NCBI GenBank assembly: GCA_947623745.1
Contig: CANQHN010000013.1
Coordinates: 1 to 64,000, forward strand
DNA from: an uncultured Oscillospiraceae bacterium
GTDB taxonomy: Bacteria; Bacillota; Clostridia; Oscillospirales; Oscillospiraceae
Direction: 5' to 3'
Length of the DNA: 64,000 bases
The translations under genes and the position numbers were made by a program. Shown here piece by piece: positions 14,586 to 23,044 of the stretch (position 1 is the first letter of the stretch; every line of letters begins with the position of its first letter). A model generated the notes under the pieces. It saw only the letters and a list, made by a program, of their open reading frames with translations, did not search any database and had not been told where the DNA came from.

Positions 14586-17243
14586 CTATTTCGCTCCGCC
14601 CTCCCGGCGGGTGACGTTGGCGGTGTATTTCAGCTTGTCCCTCTCCCGGCCCTTCCGGTTGTGCTCCCGGATGAACCGCTCCAGCTCCCCCTGGACCTGC
14701 TCCACCTCCTGGCGGAAGGTGCGGGCGGAGATGCGCAGGGCCCCGTGGCCCAGGATGATGAGCTGCTCCAGGCCGTCGGAGGTGGCCACCCGCACCTTGT
14801 GGTGCCGGCCCAGGTCGTAGGTGGCCTTCTCGATGTAGGCGTCGGCGGTCTCCGCCTCCTTGGTGTAGACCACGTAGATGCCCCCTGTTTTCTCCACCGA
14901 GCCGGGGTTGTTCTTCACCTTGTAGGCATCAAAAACCAGGATGACCTCACACTGGCGGGCGGCCCGGTAGTTTTTCAGAAGGTCGGTGAGGGCGGCCCGG
15001 GCGTCGTCCACGTCCTCCTGGGCCAGCTGCTTCAGGTCCTCCCAGGCGAAGATGATGTTGTAGCCGTCCACCAGCAGGTACTCCGGCCCGGTCTTTTGGG
15101 GCTGGATGGGGGCGGAGTACCGGGTCTCGTCCAGGCTGGTGCGGGCGGGCTTCTTCGTGGGCTGGAAGGCCCGCTCCCCCACCTTGCCGTAGGTGCGCTC
15201 AAAGATGGCCTGGAGCTGCTTGTCCTGCTCCAGAGACGGCCCCGGCCGGGACACCCGGCCCCCCATGGGAACCTGGGGCGCGTCCTCCCCCGGCGCCCCG
15301 TCCAGATCCAGGCCGCTGTCCAGGTGGGCCAGCTCCGGCACCTTGTCCCAGGGTACCACATACCCCGCCCCGTGGTCGCAGAACACCGAGCCGGTGGGGT
15401 TGAGCACGTCCCGCTCCGGGTCGTAGCCGATCCGGGCCACCACCTCCTCCTGGTCAGCGCAGGGCCGGTAGCCCGCAAAGCGGGTGAACAGCCGTCCCCG
15501 GCCCTTGGTGTAGGCGCTGACCTGCCGCCAGTAGTCCCGCATTTTGGACACCGGGGCGCTGCCGGTGAGCAGGGACAGCTCTCCCGCCCCCTCGGGGCTC
15601 TGGAACTCGCCGCCCATGGCCTGCACGTCGGCCATGGCCCGGCCCACGCAGTCCCCGGGCAGCTCCAGCCGGAAGGCGTACCAGGGCTCCAGCAGGATGT
15701 TCTGAGCGCCCATCAGCCCCTGCCGCACCGCCCGGTAGGTGGCCTGGCGGAAGTCGCCCCCCTCGGTGTGCTTCAGATGGGCCCGCCCGGCTATCAGCGT
15801 GATCTTCATATCGGTGATGGGGGAGCCGGTGAGCACCCCCAGGTGGACCTTCTCATACAGGTGGGTGAGCACCAGCCGCTGCCAGTTCAAATCCAGCTCG
15901 TCGGTGCCGCACGCGCTTTCAAACCGCAGGCCGCTGCCCCGCTCCCCCGGCTCCAGCAACAGGTGCACCTCGGCGTAGTGGCGCAGGGGCTCGAAGTGGC
16001 CGATGCCCTCCGCCGGGGCGGCGATGGTCTCCCGGTAGACGATGCTCCCCTGGCTGAAGGTGACCTCCAGGCCGAACCGCTCCAGGATCACCCGTTTGAG
16101 CACCTCCAGCTGGATCTCCCCCATCAGCTGCAGGTGGATCTCCCCCAAAGTCTCGTTCCACACCAGGTGGAGCTGGGGGTCCTCCTCCTCCAGCTGGCTG
16201 AGCCTGGGCATCACCGCGTGGGGGTCGCACCCGGCGGGCAGGCACAGCTGGAAGCTGAGCACCGGCTCCAGCACCGGCGCGCCGCCATCCTTCTCCGTCC
16301 CCAGGCCCTCCCCAGGCCGGGTCCTGCTCAGGCCGGTGACGGCGCACACCGTTCCGGCCTCCACGGCGTCGGCGGTCTTATACTTGGCCCCGGAGTAGAT
16401 GCGAATCTGGTCCACCTTCTCGCTCCAGGCCCCCTCCCCGGCCCCGCCGGAGAGCAGGTCCTTCACCGCCAGCCGCCCGCCGGTGACCTTCAGGTAGGTC
16501 AGCCGGACCCCCTGGGGGTCCCGGGCGATCTTGAACACCCGGGCGCCGAACTCGGACGGGCAGGCCGGGTCTGGAGCGTAGCGCTCCAGGCCGTCTAAAA
16601 ACTCCTCCACCCCCTGCACCTTCAGGGCCGATCCGAACCAGCAGGGGAACAGCTTCCGCTGGGCGATGAGGGTGGACAGCTCCCCCTGGGAAATCTCCCC
16701 GGTCTCCAGGTACTGCTCCATGGCCTCCTCGCCGCACAGGGCCGCGCTCTCCCAGAAGGCGTCGTCCCGGGGGGCGGAGAAGTCCACACAGTTGTCGTCC
16801 AGCCGGGCGCGCAGCTCGGAGAGCAGGGCCTCCCGCCCCGCCGTCTCCAGGTCCATCTTGTTGATAAAGAGGAATGTGGGGATGCGGTGCCGCCGCAGCA
16901 GCTGCCACAGGGTGTAGGTGTGGCCCTGCACCCCGTCGGTGCCGCTGATGACCAGGATGGCGCAGTCCAGCACCTGCAAGGTGCGCTCCATCTCCGCGGA
17001 GAAGTCCACGTGCCCCGGCGTGTCCAGCAGGGTGACCTCCCGCTCCCGCAGGGGCAGCACCGCCTGCTTGGAGAAGATGGTGATCCCCCGCTCCCGCTCC
17101 AGGGCGTCGGTATCCAGGAAGGCGTCCTGGTGGTCCACCCGGCCCAGCCTGTTGATGCTGCCGCTGAGGTAGAGCATGGCCTCGGACAGGGTGGTCTTGC
17201 CCGCGTCCACGTGGGCCAGGATTCCCGCGACCAGTTTTTTCAT
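14586..17243 (-). CDS. TetM/EF-G-like ribosomal GTPase fused to a YacP/Rae1 NYN nuclease
   Basis: An 885-residue protein. Residues 1-~650 match translation GTPases of the Tet(M)/EF-G class: AHVDAGKTT (10-18), DTPGH (74-78), NKMD (128-131), then the elongation-factor domains II to V. After a Pro-rich linker, residues ~720-885 are a complete NYN/YacP domain with every acidic motif: VDGYN (Asp726), VFDA (Asp772), KEAETAD (Glu798, Asp801) and ATSD (Asp823), plus the GALRxSAR helix. In Bacillus subtilis the stand-alone YacP (Rae1) cleaves mRNA in the ribosomal A site. A ribosome-binding GTPase carrying such a nuclease would deliver it to the A site; this is inference. Tetracycline protection is possible but not shown. 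It is single-gene, with repeat copy A at its 3' end. Confidence 0.88.
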   Translation of the reverse strand: MKKLVAGILAHVDAGKTTLSEAMLYLSGSINRLGRVDHQDAFLDTDALERERGITIFSKQAVLPLREREVTLLDTPGHVDFSAEMERTLQVLDCAILVISGTDGVQGHTYTLWQLLRRHRIPTFLFINKMDLETAGREALLSELRARLDDNCVDFSAPRDDAFWESAALCGEEAMEQYLETGEISQGELSTLIAQRKLFPCWFGSALKVQGVEEFLDGLERYAPDPACPSEFGARVFKIARDPQGVRLTYLKVTGGRLAVKDLLSGGAGEGAWSEKVDQIRIYSGAKYKTADAVEAGTVCAVTGLSRTRPGEGLGTEKDGGAPVLEPVLSFQLCLPAGCDPHAVMPRLSQLEEEDPQLHLVWNETLGEIHLQLMGEIQLEVLKRVILERFGLEVTFSQGSIVYRETIAAPAEGIGHFEPLRHYAEVHLLLEPGERGSGLRFESACGTDELDLNWQRLVLTHLYEKVHLGVLTGSPITDMKITLIAGRAHLKHTEGGDFRQATYRAVRQGLMGAQNILLEPWYAFRLELPGDCVGRAMADVQAMGGEFQSPEGAGELSLLTGSAPVSKMRDYWRQVSAYTKGRGRLFTRFAGYRPCADQEEVVARIGYDPERDVLNPTGSVFCDHGAGYVVPWDKVPELAHLDSGLDLDGAPGEDAPQVPMGGRVSRPGPSLEQDKQLQAIFERTYGKVGERAFQPTKKPARTSLDETRYSAPIQPQKTGPEYLLVDGYNIIFAWEDLKQLAQEDVDDARAALTDLLKNYRAARQCEVILVFDAYKVKNNPGSVEKTGGIYVVYTKEAETADAYIEKATYDLGRHHKVRVATSDGLEQLIILGHGALRISARTFRQEVEQVQGELERFIREHNRKGRERDKLKYTANVTRREGGAK

Positions 17244-17397
17244 GGGGTCACCGCCTTGGAAGATGTTTTTTGTATTCTAGCATAAACGGGCGTGAGATTC
17301 AACCGGGGCGGTCCGCGCCTTGACACAAGGAAAGGCGGTATGCTACTATGGGTACACAACACAGGCGGGACAATGCCTCGCCGGGAGGAGGCACATC

Positions 17398-17880
17398 ATG
17401 AAGAAAACTCTGACAGCCGCGATCCTGGCGGTCCTGCTGCTCGCCGGCTGCGGAGCGGGCGAAAACACGCCGGGGGCTGCCTCCAGCGCGCCCGCCGATT
17501 TTCCTGTCGTGGGGGAGCCCTCCAGATTCTCCGGAGATCCCTTGGAGACGGTGACCGCGGCGCTGGAATGCTCCCAGTATCCCGGTGATACCCAGGACCT
17601 GACCATCTCTGTGACGAACACCGGCCAGGCCGAGGCCAGCGTGGGCGCCGCCGACCTGGAGCTGCTCCAGGACGAGGTGTGGTACTCGCTGAACCTTGCG
17701 CCGCGGGATGGGGGCTACTGGGGTCCCCCCGCGGATCTCTACTACATCTCTCCGGGGCAGACGCGGTCCTTTTCCCTAGCCCTGGCTGCGTACGGCTCCC
17801 CGCTGAAGGCCGGCCGCTACCGCGTGGTGTTCTCCACGCCGGAGGGCTCCTATGCCGCCGTGGAATTTGACATCACCTAA
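17398..17880 (+). CDS. Lipoprotein with Ig-like domain
   Basis: A 160-residue lipoprotein: lipid signal peptide ending LLLAGCG (Cys17), a short low-complexity linker, then a beta-rich domain like bacterial Ig-like (Big) modules (LTISVTNTGQAEASV, SPGQTRSFSLAL, LKAGRYRVVFST). The start ATG is chosen because GGGAGGAGG precedes it. It is a single gene between divergent and convergent neighbours, and its partner is unknown. Confidence 0.75.
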   Translation: MKKTLTAAILAVLLLAGCGAGENTPGAASSAPADFPVVGEPSRFSGDPLETVTAALECSQYPGDTQDLTISVTNTGQAEASVGAADLELLQDEVWYSLNLAPRDGGYWGPPADLYYISPGQTRSFSLALAAYGSPLKAGRYRVVFSTPEGSYAAVEFDIT

Positions 17881-17898
17881 ACTGATCTGAAACGCACA

Positions 17899-17930
17899 AA
17901 AGCGCCCCGTCCGCCGGACGGGGCGCTTTC
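17899..17930. terminator. Bidirectional terminator
   Basis: A 14-bp perfect stem AAAGCGCCCCGTCC (17899-17912) with its complement (17916-17929), loop GCC. It serves the lipoprotein gene and, from the other side, serA. Confidence 0.85.
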
Positions 17931-17940
17931 CGTTTCGCAC

Positions 17941-19113
17941 TCAGTGGTTCAGGATCCGCACCCGGATGATGCCGGGGATGGTCCGCAGGTCATCGGCCAC
18001 CGTGTCGGACAGGCGGGTGTTCACGTCGATGATGGTGTAGGCATAGCTGTTCCGGGCGCGGCTGGTCATATTCTCCACGTTGATGTTGTCCTTGGACATG
18101 ATGTTCATGAGCTGGGACAGCATGGAGGGGATGTTCTTGTGGATGACGCAGGCCCGGGCCACGCCGCTGCGCTGCTGGCTCAGGGCGGGCATGTTCACAG
18201 AGTTGCGGATGTTGCCGTTGACCAGGTAGTCCTCCAGCTCCCGGGCGGCCATAACGGCGCAGTTCTCCTCGCTCTCGGGGGTGGAGGCGCCCAGGTGGGG
18301 CAGGGCCACCACGTTGTGGACGGTGGCGATCTTGGCGTTGGGGAAGTCGGTGACATACTTGGCCACCCGGCCGGACTCCAGGGCCTCGATCATGTCGTCG
18401 TCACACACCAGCTCGCCCCGGGCCAGGTTCAGCACCCGCACCTGCCCCTTCATCTTGCTGATGGCGGCGGCGTTGATGAAGTCCTTGGTCTCGGGGGTGT
18501 AGGGGATGTGCAGGGTGATGTAGTCGGCCACCTGATAGAGCTCGTTGACGTCCTTGACCACGTGGATGTGCCGGTCCAGCCGCAGGGCGGCGTCCACCGA
18601 CAGGTAGGGATCGTAGCCGTACACGTCCATGCCCAGGTCCAGGGCGATGTTGCCCACCAGCGCGCCGATGGCGCCCAGGCCGATGACACCGATGGTCTTG
18701 CGGTAGAGCTCGGGGCCGGCGAAGGCGCTCTTGCCCTTCTCCACGGCCACCGCCACGTCCACGTTGGGCGTGTGGGCCTGCTCCTGGACCCAGTCCGCGC
18801 CGCCCAGCACGTCCCGGGAGGCGATGAGCATGGCGGCGATGACCAGCTCCTTCACCGCGTTGGCGTTGGCGCCGGGGGTGTTGAACACCACGATGCCCGC
18901 CTCGGAGCAGCGGTCCAGGGGGATGTTGTTGGTGCCCGCCCCGGCCCGGGCGATGGCCCGCAGGCTCTCGGGGAACACATAGTCGTGCATTTTCGCGGAG
19001 CGGACCAGGATTCCGTCCTCGTTCTCCACGTTGTCGCCCACCTGGAACCGGCTCTTGTCCAGCTGGTTGATCCCGGCGGCGGCGATCTTGTTCAGGGTCT
19101 TGATGCGGTACAT
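17941..19113 (-). CDS. serA: D-3-phosphoglycerate dehydrogenase
   Basis: A 390-residue short-form SerA, catalysing NAD-dependent oxidation of 3-phosphoglycerate to 3-phosphohydroxypyruvate, the first step of serine synthesis. Rossmann motif GLGAIG (145-150), catalytic Arg232 (NLARGEL) and His273 (PHLGAST). The last ~70 residues are an ACT domain (NINVENMTSRARNSYAYTI), the usual serine feedback site. ATG follows GAGGTAATG. It lies 71 nt after serC in one leftward unit. No serB follows. Confidence 0.96.
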   Translation of the reverse strand: MYRIKTLNKIAAAGINQLDKSRFQVGDNVENEDGILVRSAKMHDYVFPESLRAIARAGAGTNNIPLDRCSEAGIVVFNTPGANANAVKELVIAAMLIASRDVLGGADWVQEQAHTPNVDVAVAVEKGKSAFAGPELYRKTIGVIGLGAIGALVGNIALDLGMDVYGYDPYLSVDAALRLDRHIHVVKDVNELYQVADYITLHIPYTPETKDFINAAAISKMKGQVRVLNLARGELVCDDDMIEALESGRVAKYVTDFPNAKIATVHNVVALPHLGASTPESEENCAVMAARELEDYLVNGNIRNSVNMPALSQQRSGVARACVIHKNIPSMLSQLMNIMSKDNINVENMTSRARNSYAYTIIDVNTRLSDTVADDLRTIPGIIRVRILNH

Positions 19114-19184
19114 GTCACATTACCTCGGATCTAAATTGATTGGGCTCAGTTGGCCTTGTCAAAGGCGCGGATGAAGGGGCCCCA

Positions 19185-20270
19185 TTAGTTCTCCCGGTCG
19201 AACTTCCGGATGAAGTCGCACAGCTTCTCCACGCCCTCCACAGGCATGGCATTGTAGATGCTGGCGCGCATCCCGCCCACGCTGCGGTGGCCCTTCAGGT
19301 TGACGAACCCGGCCTCCGTGGCCTCCTTGACGAACTTGGCGTCCAACTCCTCACTGGCGGTGCGGAAGGTGACGTTCATACCGGAGCGGAAGGGCTTCTC
19401 CGCCGCACACTGGAACAGCCGGGAGCTGTCCAGGGTGTCGTAGAGCATCCCGGAGCGCTTGCGCTTGAGGGCCTCCATGCCGGGGACGCCGCCGTTCTCC
19501 TCCACCCAGTCCAGGGTCAGGCCCAGCATGTAGATGCACCAGCAGGGCGGGGTGTTGTACATGGAGTCCTTGTCGATCATGGCCTTGTAGTCCATCATGA
19601 CGGGGGTGTAGGGCAGGGCGTGACCGGCCAGGTCCTCCCGGATGATGACCACGGTCAGGCCGGCGGGGGCCATGTTCTTCTGGGCGCCGGCGTAAATGAT
19701 GCCGTACCTGGACACGTCCACAGGGCGGGAGAGGATGTTGGAGGACATGTCGCAGGCAATGGGCACGTCGCCGGTCTCGGGGATATACTGCCACTCGGTG
19801 CCATAGATGGTGTTGTTAGCGCAGTAGTAGAAGTAGCTGGCCTCGGGGTCCAGCCTGAGCTGGTCCTGGCTGGGGATGTAGGTGTGGTTGCGGTCGGCGG
19901 TGGAGGCGGCCACGTTGATCTGGCCGAACTTCTCGGCCTCCTTGTAGGCCAGATTGGAGAAGTTGCCGGTGACGGCGTAGTCGGCCTTGCCGGTCCTGCC
20001 GATGAGGTTCAGGGGGATGGCGGAGAACTGGCCGGTGGCGCCGGTCTGAAGGAACAGGATCTTATAGCCCTCGGGCACGTTCATCAGCCGGCGGAGCTTG
20101 GCCTGGGTCTCCTCGAAGATCTGAATGAACACCTTTGAGCGGTGGCTCATCTCCATCACAGACTGGCCGGAGCCCCGGTAGTTGGTGATCTCGGACGCCG
20201 CACGCTCCAGAGCAGAGAGAGGGAGCATGGAAGGCCCCGCGGAGAAGTTGTAAACACGCTGATCGCTCAT
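19185..20270 (-). CDS. serC: Phosphoserine aminotransferase
   Basis: A 361-residue PLP enzyme converting 3-phosphohydroxypyruvate plus glutamate to O-phosphoserine, and possibly the analogous step of pyridoxal phosphate synthesis. Family motifs: MSHR (41-44), GATGQF (77-82), NTIYGTEW (153-160) and the PLP lysine Lys198 in AGAQKNMAPAG. It is the first gene of the serC-serA operon and has a consensus promoter (listed) and a leader hairpin. Confidence 0.96.
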   Translation of the reverse strand: MSDQRVYNFSAGPSMLPLSALERAASEITNYRGSGQSVMEMSHRSKVFIQIFEETQAKLRRLMNVPEGYKILFLQTGATGQFSAIPLNLIGRTGKADYAVTGNFSNLAYKEAEKFGQINVAASTADRNHTYIPSQDQLRLDPEASYFYYCANNTIYGTEWQYIPETGDVPIACDMSSNILSRPVDVSRYGIIYAGAQKNMAPAGLTVVIIREDLAGHALPYTPVMMDYKAMIDKDSMYNTPPCWCIYMLGLTLDWVEENGGVPGMEALKRKRSGMLYDTLDSSRLFQCAAEKPFRSGMNVTFRTASEELDAKFVKEATEAGFVNLKGHRSVGGMRASIYNAMPVEGVEKLCDFIRKFDREN

Positions 20271-20304
20271 GAGGAAGTGCCCCTTTCCATACGAATAATC
20301 TTTC

Positions 20305-20322
20305 GTCCGGGCTTTCCCGGAC
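20305..20322 (-). promoter_or_regulatory. Leader hairpin of serC-serA
   Basis: GTCCGGG and CCCGGAC (20305-20311 / 20316-20322) form a 7-bp stem with a 4-nt loop in the serC leader, roughly 5-25 nt after the predicted transcript start. The role is unknown; it may only stabilise the mRNA. Confidence 0.4.
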
Positions 20323-20332
20323 AGTAAAAGTT

Positions 20333-20361
20333 ATTATAATCACGCCGGCCCCCGGTGTCAA
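20333..20361 (-). promoter_or_regulatory. Promoter of serC-serA
   Basis: Perfect consensus on the minus strand: TTGACA (20356-20361), 17-nt spacer, TATAAT (20333-20338). Confidence 0.8.
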
Positions 20362-20525
20362 TCGCCGCAGAGGAAAATTTGCACCTTTTTAGCCTGTTCG
20401 CCCTGAATTTTCCACTTTTTCACGATTTTTCCCTCAGCAGCCGGGCTGTTTTGGTCATTTTTTCTCCTGGTGGTCCAATTCTGTGGAAACGATGGATTTT
20501 TTCGCAAAAATGGGTGAAAAAACAG

Positions 20526-20555
20526 TTGATTTCAGATCAGCAGATAGAGTATGAT
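20526..20555 (+). promoter_or_regulatory. Promoter of hydCBA
   Basis: TTGATT (20526-20531), 18-nt spacer, TATGAT (20550-20555). The leader then carries a 7-bp hairpin TCCGGGT/ACCCGGA (20598-20614) ending just before the AAAGGAGG ribosome site. The rest of the 363-nt divergent region between serC and hydC is A/T-rich with no gene. Confidence 0.6.
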
Positions 20556-20633
20556 GTAAGCAGGATTTTGCGCCTGGAGGGGCGAAGCAACTAACCATCC
20601 GGGTCCGACCCGGAAAAAGGAGGAAATCGACCC

Positions 20634-21128
20634 ATGCCAAACTGTAAAACGGTAGTACCCTACCGCGGTACGCCGGAGCAGGAGGAGGAGCTGCTCCGGT
20701 TCGTGGCGGAACACAAGGGGCAGCCGGGCGGCGTGATGCCCGCGCTGCAAAAGACCCAGCAGATCTTCGGCTATCTGCCGGAGGAGGCCCTGATCCTGGT
20801 GGCGGAGGGGATGGACGTCCCCCTGTCCGAGCTGTACAGCGTGGCCTCGTTCTACGCCCAGTTCTCCTTCAACCCCAAGGGGGAGCACCAGGTCTCCGTG
20901 TGCCTGGGCACCGCCTGCTACGTCAAGGGCTCGGCGGACGTGCTGGAGGCCGTGGAGAAAAAGCTGGGCATCCGCACCGGCTCCATCACCCGGGACGGGC
21001 GGTTCTCCCTGGACGCCACCCGGTGCATCGGCGCCTGCGGCCTGGCCCCGGTGATGACCGTGGGCGGCGACGTGTACGGGCGGCTCACCCCCGACCAGGT
21101 GGGCGCCATCCTGGACAAATATATGTGA
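20634..21128 (+). CDS. hydC: NuoE-like [2Fe-2S] subunit of NAD(P)-linked hydrogenase
   Basis: A 164-residue thioredoxin-fold [2Fe-2S] subunit (NuoE/HydC/HndA family). Cluster ligands Cys90, Cys95, Cys131 and Cys135 (SVCLGTAC ... RCIGACG). It carries electrons within a soluble complex with the two downstream proteins. It is the first gene of a three-gene operon, 19 nt before hydB. ATG is preceded by AAAGGAGGAAA. Confidence 0.93.
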   Translation: MPNCKTVVPYRGTPEQEEELLRFVAEHKGQPGGVMPALQKTQQIFGYLPEEALILVAEGMDVPLSELYSVASFYAQFSFNPKGEHQVSVCLGTACYVKGSADVLEAVEKKLGIRTGSITRDGRFSLDATRCIGACGLAPVMTVGGDVYGRLTPDQVGAILDKYM

Positions 21129-21147
21129 GAGGGGAGGGGCGGAAAAC

Positions 21148-23028
21148 TTGAAGACCATCGACCAACTGGAGCAGATCCGCGCGGAGATCAGCGCGGAGAT
21201 GGCCCCCCGTTTCGCTGCGGACCGCGCCCAGGGCGTGGAGCGGCACATCATGGTGTGCGCCGGCACCGGCTGCACCTCCTCCAAGAGCCTTACGATCATT
21301 GAGCGGTTCAAGGCCGAGCTGGAGGCCCAGGGCGCCGCGGAGCACAACCGCGTGGTCCGCACCGGCTGCTTCGGCCTGTGCGCCATGGGTCCCGTGGTGC
21401 TGGTGTACCCCGAGGGCATCTTCTACAGCCACGTCACCCCCGACGATGTGCCCGAAATCGTCTCCGAGCACATCCTGAAGGGTAATCTGGTGGAGCGGCT
21501 GCTCCACCGGGAGGCCGACACCGGCGAGGCCACCCACCACCTGGAGGACATGGAGTTCTACAAGCCCCAGATGCGCATCGCCCTGCGCAACTGCGGCAAG
21601 ATCGACCCGGAGAACATCGATGAGTATCTGGCGGTGGACGGCTACAAGGCCCTCACCCGCATCCTGACTGAAAAGACTCCCGCCCAGGAGATCATCGACG
21701 CCGTGAAGGCCTCCGGCCTGCGGGGCCGGGGCGGCGCCGGCTTCTCCACCGGCCAGAAGTGGCAGTTCGCCGCCAACGCCGACAGCGAGGACGGGGTGAA
21801 GTTCGTCTGCTGCAACGCTGACGAGGGCGACCCCGGCGCGTTCATGGACCGCTCCATCCTGGAGGGCGACCCCCACAGCGTCATCGAGGCCATGATCGTC
21901 GCCGGCTACGCCATCGGGGCCCACCAGGGCTACATCTACGTCCGGGCCGAGTACCCCATCGCGGTGCACCGCCTGGAGGTGGCCATCGGCCAGGCCAAGG
22001 AGTACGGCCTGCTGGGCGAGGACATCCTGGGCAGCGGGTTCAGCTTCGACCTGGGTCTGCGCCTGGGCGCCGGCGCCTTCGTCTGCGGCGAGGAGACCGC
22101 CCTGATGACCTCCATCGAGGGCCGCCGGGGCGAGCCCCGGCCCCGTCCCCCCTTCCCCGCGGTGAAGGGCCTGTTCCAGCGCCCCACCCTGCTCAACAAC
22201 GTGGAGACCTACGCCAACGTCACCTGGATCCTGAACCACGGCGCCGACGCCTATGCCGCCATCGGCACCGAGAAGTCCAAGGGCACCAAGGTGTTCGCCC
22301 TGGGCGGCAAGATCACCAACACTGGTCTGGTGGAGGTCCCCATGGGCACCACCCTGCGCACCATCATATACGACATCGGCGGCGGCTGCCCCAACGGCAA
22401 GAAGTTCAAGGCCGCCCAGACCGGCGGCCCCTCCGGCGGCTGCATCCCCGAGTCCCTCATCGACACCCCCATCGACTACGACTCCCTCACCGCCATCGGT
22501 TCCATGATGGGCTCCGGCGGCCTGATCGTCATGGACGAGGACAACTGCATGGTGGACATCGCCAAGTTCTTCCTGTCCTTCTGCGTGGACGAGTCCTGCG
22601 GCAAGTGCGCCCCCTGCCGGATCGGCACCAAGCGCCTGTACGACCTGCTGGACAAGATCACCAAGGGGGAGGGCACCCTCCAGGACCTGGACACCATCGA
22701 GGAGCTGTGCTACCACCTGAAGGACTCCGCCCTGTGCGCCCTGGGCCAGACCGCCCCCAACCCGGTGCTGTCCACCCTGAAGCACTTCCGGGACGAGTAC
22801 GTGGCCCACGTGGTGGAGAAGCGCTGCCCCGCCGGCGTGTGCAAGGACCTGCTGCGCTACGACGTGGACCCGGACAAGTGCAAGGGCTGCACCCTGTGTA
22901 CCCGCATCTGCCCCGCCGGGGCCATCTCCGGTGTGCTGCGCGCGCCCCACTCCATCGATCACACCAAGTGCGTCAAATGCGGCGCCTGCATGGAGACCTG
23001 TCGCTTCGGCGCCATCTCCAAGCACTGA
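21148..23028 (+). CDS. hydB: NuoF-like NAD(P)H/FMN subunit of hydrogenase
   Basis: A 626-residue diaphorase subunit. N-terminal [2Fe-2S] thioredoxin-like domain (Cys37, Cys42, Cys74, Cys78), then the NuoF flavin/nucleotide domain (GLRGRGGAGFSTG; CNADEGDPGAFMDRS), the [4Fe-4S] motif ESCGKCAPCRIG and a C-terminal two-cluster ferredoxin domain (CKGCTLCTRICP; CVKCGACMETCR). This layout is that of HydB/HndC from electron-bifurcating or NADP-reducing hydrogenases. The start is TTG at 21148, after GGGAGGGGCGG; no nearer ATG keeps the conserved N-terminus. It lies 16 nt before hydA. Confidence 0.93.
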   Translation: MKTIDQLEQIRAEISAEMAPRFAADRAQGVERHIMVCAGTGCTSSKSLTIIERFKAELEAQGAAEHNRVVRTGCFGLCAMGPVVLVYPEGIFYSHVTPDDVPEIVSEHILKGNLVERLLHREADTGEATHHLEDMEFYKPQMRIALRNCGKIDPENIDEYLAVDGYKALTRILTEKTPAQEIIDAVKASGLRGRGGAGFSTGQKWQFAANADSEDGVKFVCCNADEGDPGAFMDRSILEGDPHSVIEAMIVAGYAIGAHQGYIYVRAEYPIAVHRLEVAIGQAKEYGLLGEDILGSGFSFDLGLRLGAGAFVCGEETALMTSIEGRRGEPRPRPPFPAVKGLFQRPTLLNNVETYANVTWILNHGADAYAAIGTEKSKGTKVFALGGKITNTGLVEVPMGTTLRTIIYDIGGGCPNGKKFKAAQTGGPSGGCIPESLIDTPIDYDSLTAIGSMMGSGGLIVMDEDNCMVDIAKFFLSFCVDESCGKCAPCRIGTKRLYDLLDKITKGEGTLQDLDTIEELCYHLKDSALCALGQTAPNPVLSTLKHFRDEYVAHVVEKRCPAGVCKDLLRYDVDPDKCKGCTLCTRICPAGAISGVLRAPHSIDHTKCVKCGACMETCRFGAISKH

Positions 23029-23044
23029 GAAGGGGGGAAGAACC

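Noticed and set aside
14586-17243. Calling the GTPase a tetracycline-resistance gene
   Set aside because: The GTPase part is TetM-like, but the fused NYN domain, the core-genome setting and the lack of mobile flanks argue for a housekeeping or rescue role. Resistance cannot be claimed from sequence.
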